From a virus: a DNA stretch of 25,062 nucleotides. The position numbers and the translations under genes were made by a program. The notes beneath the pieces were generated by a model, which saw only the letters and a list, made by a program, of their open reading frames with translations, had not been told where the DNA came from and searched no databases. Below, one piece after another: positions 22,126-25,062 of this stretch (positions are counted from its first letter, which is position 1; each line of letters opens with the position of its first letter). Location of the stretch: positions 1 to 25,062 of IMG/VR virus record IMGVR_UViG_3300010885_030042, one strand, 5' to 3'.

Positions 22126-23849
22126 TATACTTGATCTTGTTCTAGTTGATCTAATCGGGCCAGTTGGTCCGGGCTGAACTCTTCTTCTAATTGTACACTA
22201 TCTTCATCGTTGTTGTCAACATCGGCTTCTTCAAACAAGGCATTAAATTGGCTGTGTGCGTTTTTGGCTTTTTTACCTTTGAATCCACGTGTGCCCACGA
22301 TGTCCATCCAGTAGCGGTCATAGTGTTCTATGATAGCCTCAGCTTCGTCACGATCTGGAGTGGCAAATATGGCATCCACAATGTCCTTGAATCGGGCATG
22401 GTCGCCATTTTGATTCCACATCATGGCTGGCCAGGTTCCTGTGTCATACTCGCGATTGGCTCTTTGAACTGCTTCCAAATGCATCCACACATTATGCCCC
22501 ATCAACAATGCATAGCTGAAACTGTCCCACGAGGTCTTACCTTCCTTGCCAATTTTGTTTAACATACCGGGTGCATAATAGCAAATGTCTTTCATTTGTA
22601 ATTGTAAACTAATTGGACTTTCATCAAAGTGATCAACAAGACCATCGGCAACCACAGCAGGACCAAATGGGCGAGTATCGTTGGCATACTTCTTGTCATC
22701 CACAATAGGACTCATACGATAACACCACTTGTCATTGTGTGGCAGGTCAATATGGTGATACACCTGCCCGTTGGCAGTGGCCAGAAACGGACTGGCACAG
22801 TCAAACGAAATTGTAAAACTTGGATTGACATACTTGCGAACAGCACGTTGGATATCAGTCAACAACACTGCCCACTCTAATTTACTTGTGCCCAAGAAGT
22901 GCATCCAATCATGTATGCCTTCTTTGAGTAGGCCATCGTGTCGTAATGCCACAAGTCTACGCAATACAAGATGTACATCACACATGTTCTGTCCACCCAT
23001 ACTCCAACCGTCAAAATGGGTATCTGGATACAAGTTAGGATCACAATAGTGCTTCATGGTGTCGTACCAACGATCGGCATCAGCATGGTTAGCACCTTGT
23101 AGAACATTCAGCACTTTCATACCACCATTCTTAGCACCCTTACGATGACGCATATAGTAATCATTGTTATACTTGGTAGCTGCTACTGCTTCTTCTAATG
23201 TGGTAATACCACACTTGTCGCTGGCATTTTTGTCATGTATGACCCAGGTTGGTATGTCTAAGGTCATACCATAATCTGAAACACCATCTAACCACCTAAC
23301 CACCGCTTCTCGTTTCTTCTGTGCAGCATCTAGCAAGTTCTGATAGTTTTTAACATGATCAATCTTGACATACTTTTTGTTGCCATTTTTATCATGCTTA
23401 GGGGTACCATCTGGTTTGAGATCCAGCACATGTTCAACCCCCTTGGCCTTGAGTTCGGCCATCTTGGACAAGACCGCTGGGCTGGTTGGATCACGCCACT
23501 CGCCCTCCCACAAGCCTTTAGCAATCTGGAATCCACCCGAGTCGCCCAGCATTAGTGTGCCAGGCTCACGATTACGAACCATATCTTCCGACCAGTCCTG
23601 TTTGGTTAGATCTAAGTTGGCATGACCACCCGAATACAATGACCACTTGTATGGAAACAGACTTTTGGAACTATTAAGCCAGTTCATCATCTCCATGTCC
23701 TTGATACCTGCGGGCATACGGGCCGGGTCTACATAAGGACCGTTTACAGGATCACGTTGCTTACCTACGTAAGTGGCATAGAAGCCGCTGATAGCTGGCA
23801 AGAATACAGCGTAATCTTTTTGCTTGGCTGTGAGATTGTCTTGAGTCAT
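22125..23849 (-). CDS. dpdA: DpdA-like DNA 7-deazaguanine transglycosylase (TGT fold)
   Basis: The 574-residue protein shares the order of active-site motifs of tRNA-guanine transglycosylases: LGDSGGFQIA (101-110, D103 as the acid/base), LDIPT (197-201), VLQGANHADA (249-258) in place of the 'VQGG' base-binding loop, GWSMGG (281-286), HFLGTSK (317-323) and SFDCASPF (348-355, with D350 as the expected nucleophile). The CxCxxC...H zinc site of the tRNA enzymes is not seen. This fits DpdA, which exchanges guanine in DNA for a 7-deazaguanine. Length exceeds bacterial TGT (about 375 residues) because of insertions and an acidic C-terminal tail. It starts three bases after the clamp stop without an obvious Shine-Dalgarno sequence. 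Confidence 0.85.
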   Translation of the reverse strand: MTQDNLTAKQKDYAVFLPAISGFYATYVGKQRDPVNGPYVDPARMPAGIKDMEMMNWLNSSKSLFPYKWSLYSGGHANLDLTKQDWSEDMVRNREPGTLMLGDSGGFQIAKGLWEGEWRDPTSPAVLSKMAELKAKGVEHVLDLKPDGTPKHDKNGNKKYVKIDHVKNYQNLLDAAQKKREAVVRWLDGVSDYGMTLDIPTWVIHDKNASDKCGITTLEEAVAATKYNNDYYMRHRKGAKNGGMKVLNVLQGANHADADRWYDTMKHYCDPNLYPDTHFDGWSMGGQNMCDVHLVLRRLVALRHDGLLKEGIHDWMHFLGTSKLEWAVLLTDIQRAVRKYVNPSFTISFDCASPFLATANGQVYHHIDLPHNDKWCYRMSPIVDDKKYANDTRPFGPAVVADGLVDHFDESPISLQLQMKDICYYAPGMLNKIGKEGKTSWDSFSYALLMGHNVWMHLEAVQRANREYDTGTWPAMMWNQNGDHARFKDIVDAIFATPDRDEAEAIIEHYDRYWMDIVGTRGFKGKKAKNAHSQFNALFEEADVDNNDEDSVQLEEEFSPDQLARLDQLEQDQV

Positions 23850-23852
23850 CTA

Positions 23853-23863
23853 TTATTTAGATT
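23853..23863 (-). repeat. 11-mer AATCTAAATAA, copy 2 of 3
   Basis: The copy includes the TAA stop of the sliding-clamp gene and lies four bases before the dpdA start. It could be a T4-like late or middle promoter element, or simply a shared Ser-Lys-stop ending. Confidence 0.4.
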
Positions 23864-24575
23864 GTGCTGGAATAATGTATGTGTAAGTTGCCAATCCAGA
23901 ATCAACAGTGATCTGTGCGGCCCCATCATCACTGATACGCATTACTTTATCTCCGGTTAAATCTAAAATTGAAATTACAGTCTTGATGGGCCAACTCCAG
24001 GTGCGTTTAAGTGTGCCAGTTACACCGGGTTGGAATACAAAGTTTCCAGAGTGGGTTGAATGATCACCAAACACAAATTTTAAGTCACCATTTTCAGTTT
24101 TGGCTTGAAAGTTTAATTCTTCAGCATTAGCACTGGCTTGCATCTTGAGTCGCTGAATAGCAGCCACAGTTGGTTCAAACTCAATGTGCCAATTAACACC
24201 TTTGAACTTGACTGTCTTGGCCTTTTCAGTTACGATCTCACTGGCCATAAAACGATAGGTGTTTTTAAAATCCTTTGTGGCGTTTTGAAAACTAATACCG
24301 TCTGGCTCACCAGTTGATTTCTTTGTAACGCTAAGTTCGGCACCTTCTTTATACTCTGGCAAATTTAAAAGAATATTAAGTTTTGCCAAGTTTGGCATAC
24401 CAAACAGTCCAATAAATTCTGGCACTGGATTAGCATACTTCCCCTCCACTACCACACTACGATCTTCGGCTACGCCAAAGATTTCACTCGATTTGGCATC
24501 GCCAGTGATTTTAACTAGGTCAATGCAACCTAATTTTAATGTGTGTTCTACTAAGTCTAGTAAATGATCTTTCAT
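23853..24575 (-). CDS. DNA polymerase sliding clamp, gp45/PCNA-like
   Basis: The 240-residue length is close to T4 gp45 (228 residues). The whole protein is beta-rich with two similar halves. LFGMPNLAKLNILLNLPEY (about 55-73) stands for the first-domain strand-helix unit, the middle has a long helix AAIQRLKMQ, and the end GAAQITVDSGLATYTYIIPAQ resembles the terminal strands of PCNA. Clamps encircle DNA, tether the polymerase and in T4 also activate late transcription. I chose ATG 24575 because AAGGAG stands seven bases before it; a longer frame from 24659 would run into the gene upstream. It has a sigma70-like promoter in the preceding gap. In T4 the clamp is followed by gp44 and gp62, but here DpdA follows. 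Confidence 0.72.
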   Translation of the reverse strand: MKDHLLDLVEHTLKLGCIDLVKITGDAKSSEIFGVAEDRSVVVEGKYANPVPEFIGLFGMPNLAKLNILLNLPEYKEGAELSVTKKSTGEPDGISFQNATKDFKNTYRFMASEIVTEKAKTVKFKGVNWHIEFEPTVAAIQRLKMQASANAEELNFQAKTENGDLKFVFGDHSTHSGNFVFQPGVTGTLKRTWSWPIKTVISILDLTGDKVMRISDDGAAQITVDSGLATYTYIIPAQSK

Positions 24576-24594
24576 GTAATTCTCCTTGTGTTTG

Positions 24595-24623
24595 ATTATA
24601 CTTGGTTTATTTAGATTTTGCAA
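24595..24623 (-). promoter_or_regulatory. Sigma70-like promoter of the sliding clamp gene
   Basis: The minus strand reads TTGCAA (24623-24618), 17 bases, then TATAAT (24600-24595), 20 bases before the ATG at 24575. The -35 box matches consensus at four of six positions. It overlaps the end of the methyltransferase-like gene. A host-polymerase promoter fits early or middle expression of a replication gene. Confidence 0.65.
24607..24617 (-). repeat. 11-mer AATCTAAATAA, copy 3 of 3
   Basis: The copy covers the stop of the methyltransferase-like gene and lies in the spacer of the sliding-clamp promoter, as copy 1 lies in the spacer of the folE promoter. This shared position hints at a regulatory element. 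Confidence 0.45.
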
Positions 24624-25062
24624 CAGGTTTAGATAATATTTTTGCCAAACTTTGGCCACCGCGCAACGACGTTAATGCTCCAGGTTTGCGTAATTCGATC
24701 CAACTCCATGCACCGTCATCGTTGTAACAAAATACTTCTTCAAATCCTATGTAGTTGGCCCATCCTCGAATCAATGACCCCGGAGTATAACTGGTAATAT
24801 CTTGTTCAACAGCCTGCATGGCCTGATAACGATCACAATCGTTGAAGGTAAATGCCAATGTTCCGCCTGGTAATAGTTTTTGATAAAGTTCTTCGATATA
24901 TTTCTTTATAATTTCAAATGGTTTATAATTCATGTAATTGTATGCAAGGCAAAAACCAAATTGCTGATCGGGCAATTGACCCAGGATTGGCCAGTCAAAA
25001 GATTCATCAATTACATACGGGCGTAATCTATGTTGATACTGTTGATTAAATTGTTCTAGAAC
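24607..25062 (-). CDS. Methyltransferase-like phage protein, 5' end cut by window
   Basis: The frame stays open to the window edge, so the 151 visible residues are the C-terminal part. FGFCLAYNYMNYKPFEIIKKYIEELYQKL (split as FGFCLAYNYMNY and PFEIIKKYIEELY) followed by LPGGTLAFTFND matches the second half of a class I methyltransferase (motif post-II helix and 'LxPGGxL' strand). ANYIGFEEVFCY is typical of the last strand. Visible SAM motif I would lie beyond the window, so this is a family-level guess. The tail ending PVAKSK is basic. It is the gene directly upstream of the sliding clamp, and its end overlaps the clamp's -35 box. The start codon is not visible. Confidence 0.6.
   Translation of the reverse strand, partial: VLEQFNQQYQHRLRPYVIDESFDWPILGQLPDQQFGFCLAYNYMNYKPFEIIKKYIEELYQKLLPGGTLAFTFNDCDRYQAMQAVEQDITSYTPGSLIRGWANYIGFEEVFCYNDDGAWSWIELRKPGALTSLRGGQSLAKILSKPVAKSK

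Noticed and set aside
22191-22562. Plus-strand frame of 123 residues
   Set aside because: It lies wholly antisense to the dpdA-like gene, which has clear motifs; the hydrophobic product reflects reverse reading of acidic codons.
1-25062. tRNA genes, CRISPR arrays, insertion sequences, integrase or attachment sites
   Set aside because: I saw no cloverleaf-like segments, regularly spaced repeats, transposase or integrase motifs. A tRNA scan would be the decisive check for the first.
1-25062. Reading the window as a bacterial O-antigen locus
   Set aside because: The sugar genes alone would fit, but the gp45-like clamp, DpdA without tRNA-TGT zinc ligands, the cyanophage-type small genes and the extreme packing on one strand favour a phage. 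A virion gene on the same contig would settle it.

Overview
The window looks like part of a large T4-like tailed phage (Caudoviricetes) of a Gram-negative host. Every credible gene lies on the minus strand, so it is transcribed from position 25062 down to 1. Genes are packed end to end with ATGA, TAATG or TAGTG junctions, and the only gaps are short and hold promoters. Phage markers are a T4 gp45/PCNA-like sliding clamp (23853-24575), a DpdA-like 7-deazaguanine transglycosylase (22125-23849) and small proteins that I recall from marine T4-like phages. A poly-Gly lipoprotein and an Azotobacter-type FdxA ferredoxin suggest a proteobacterial, perhaps betaproteobacterial, host. That host call is inference.

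Layout from right to left. (1) 25062-20626: partial methyltransferase-like gene, sliding clamp, DpdA, then a tight run of four conserved small genes, one with a QueD-like (T-fold) pattern. (2) 20629-13468: a carbohydrate operon with a GT-B glycosyltransferase, GalE-like epimerase, an NDP-sugar SDR, a B12-binding radical SAM enzyme, a two-domain protein (2OG oxygenase fold plus a LIC12192-like domain), a second 2OG oxygenase and a miniature DegT-like protein. It resembles the bacterial 'sporadic carbohydrate cluster'. (3) 13410-11917: FolE under a consensus sigma70 promoter, a 47-aa gene, a 74-aa gene and FdxA. (4) 11859-8486: an 872-aa outer-membrane lipoprotein under its own sigma70 promoter, a HIT protein, a 52-aa membrane protein and a 68-aa protein. 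(5) 8541-6460: a radical SAM/SPASM-like protein, an SDR-like protein, and a QueD-like protein with its own promoter. (6) 6417-1: a second sugar operon with a GT2-like glycosyltransferase, methyltransferase, NDP-hexose 4,6-dehydratase, a possible glycosyltransferase, an RfbH/E1-type 3-dehydrase, two short subunits of a thiamine diphosphate enzyme, and a truncated SDR.

The genes point to two programmes. One is 7-deazaguanine DNA modification: FolE and QueD-like proteins make precursor and DpdA inserts it, while QueE and QueC are not in the window. The other is synthesis and transfer of an unusual deoxy sugar. RmlB-like 4,6-dehydration, RfbH-type 3-deoxygenation and a thiamine enzyme together suggest a 3,6-dideoxy sugar carrying a carbon branch, possibly modified further by radical SAM and 2OG enzymes. 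The acceptor (virion, host LPS or DNA) cannot be told from the sequence.
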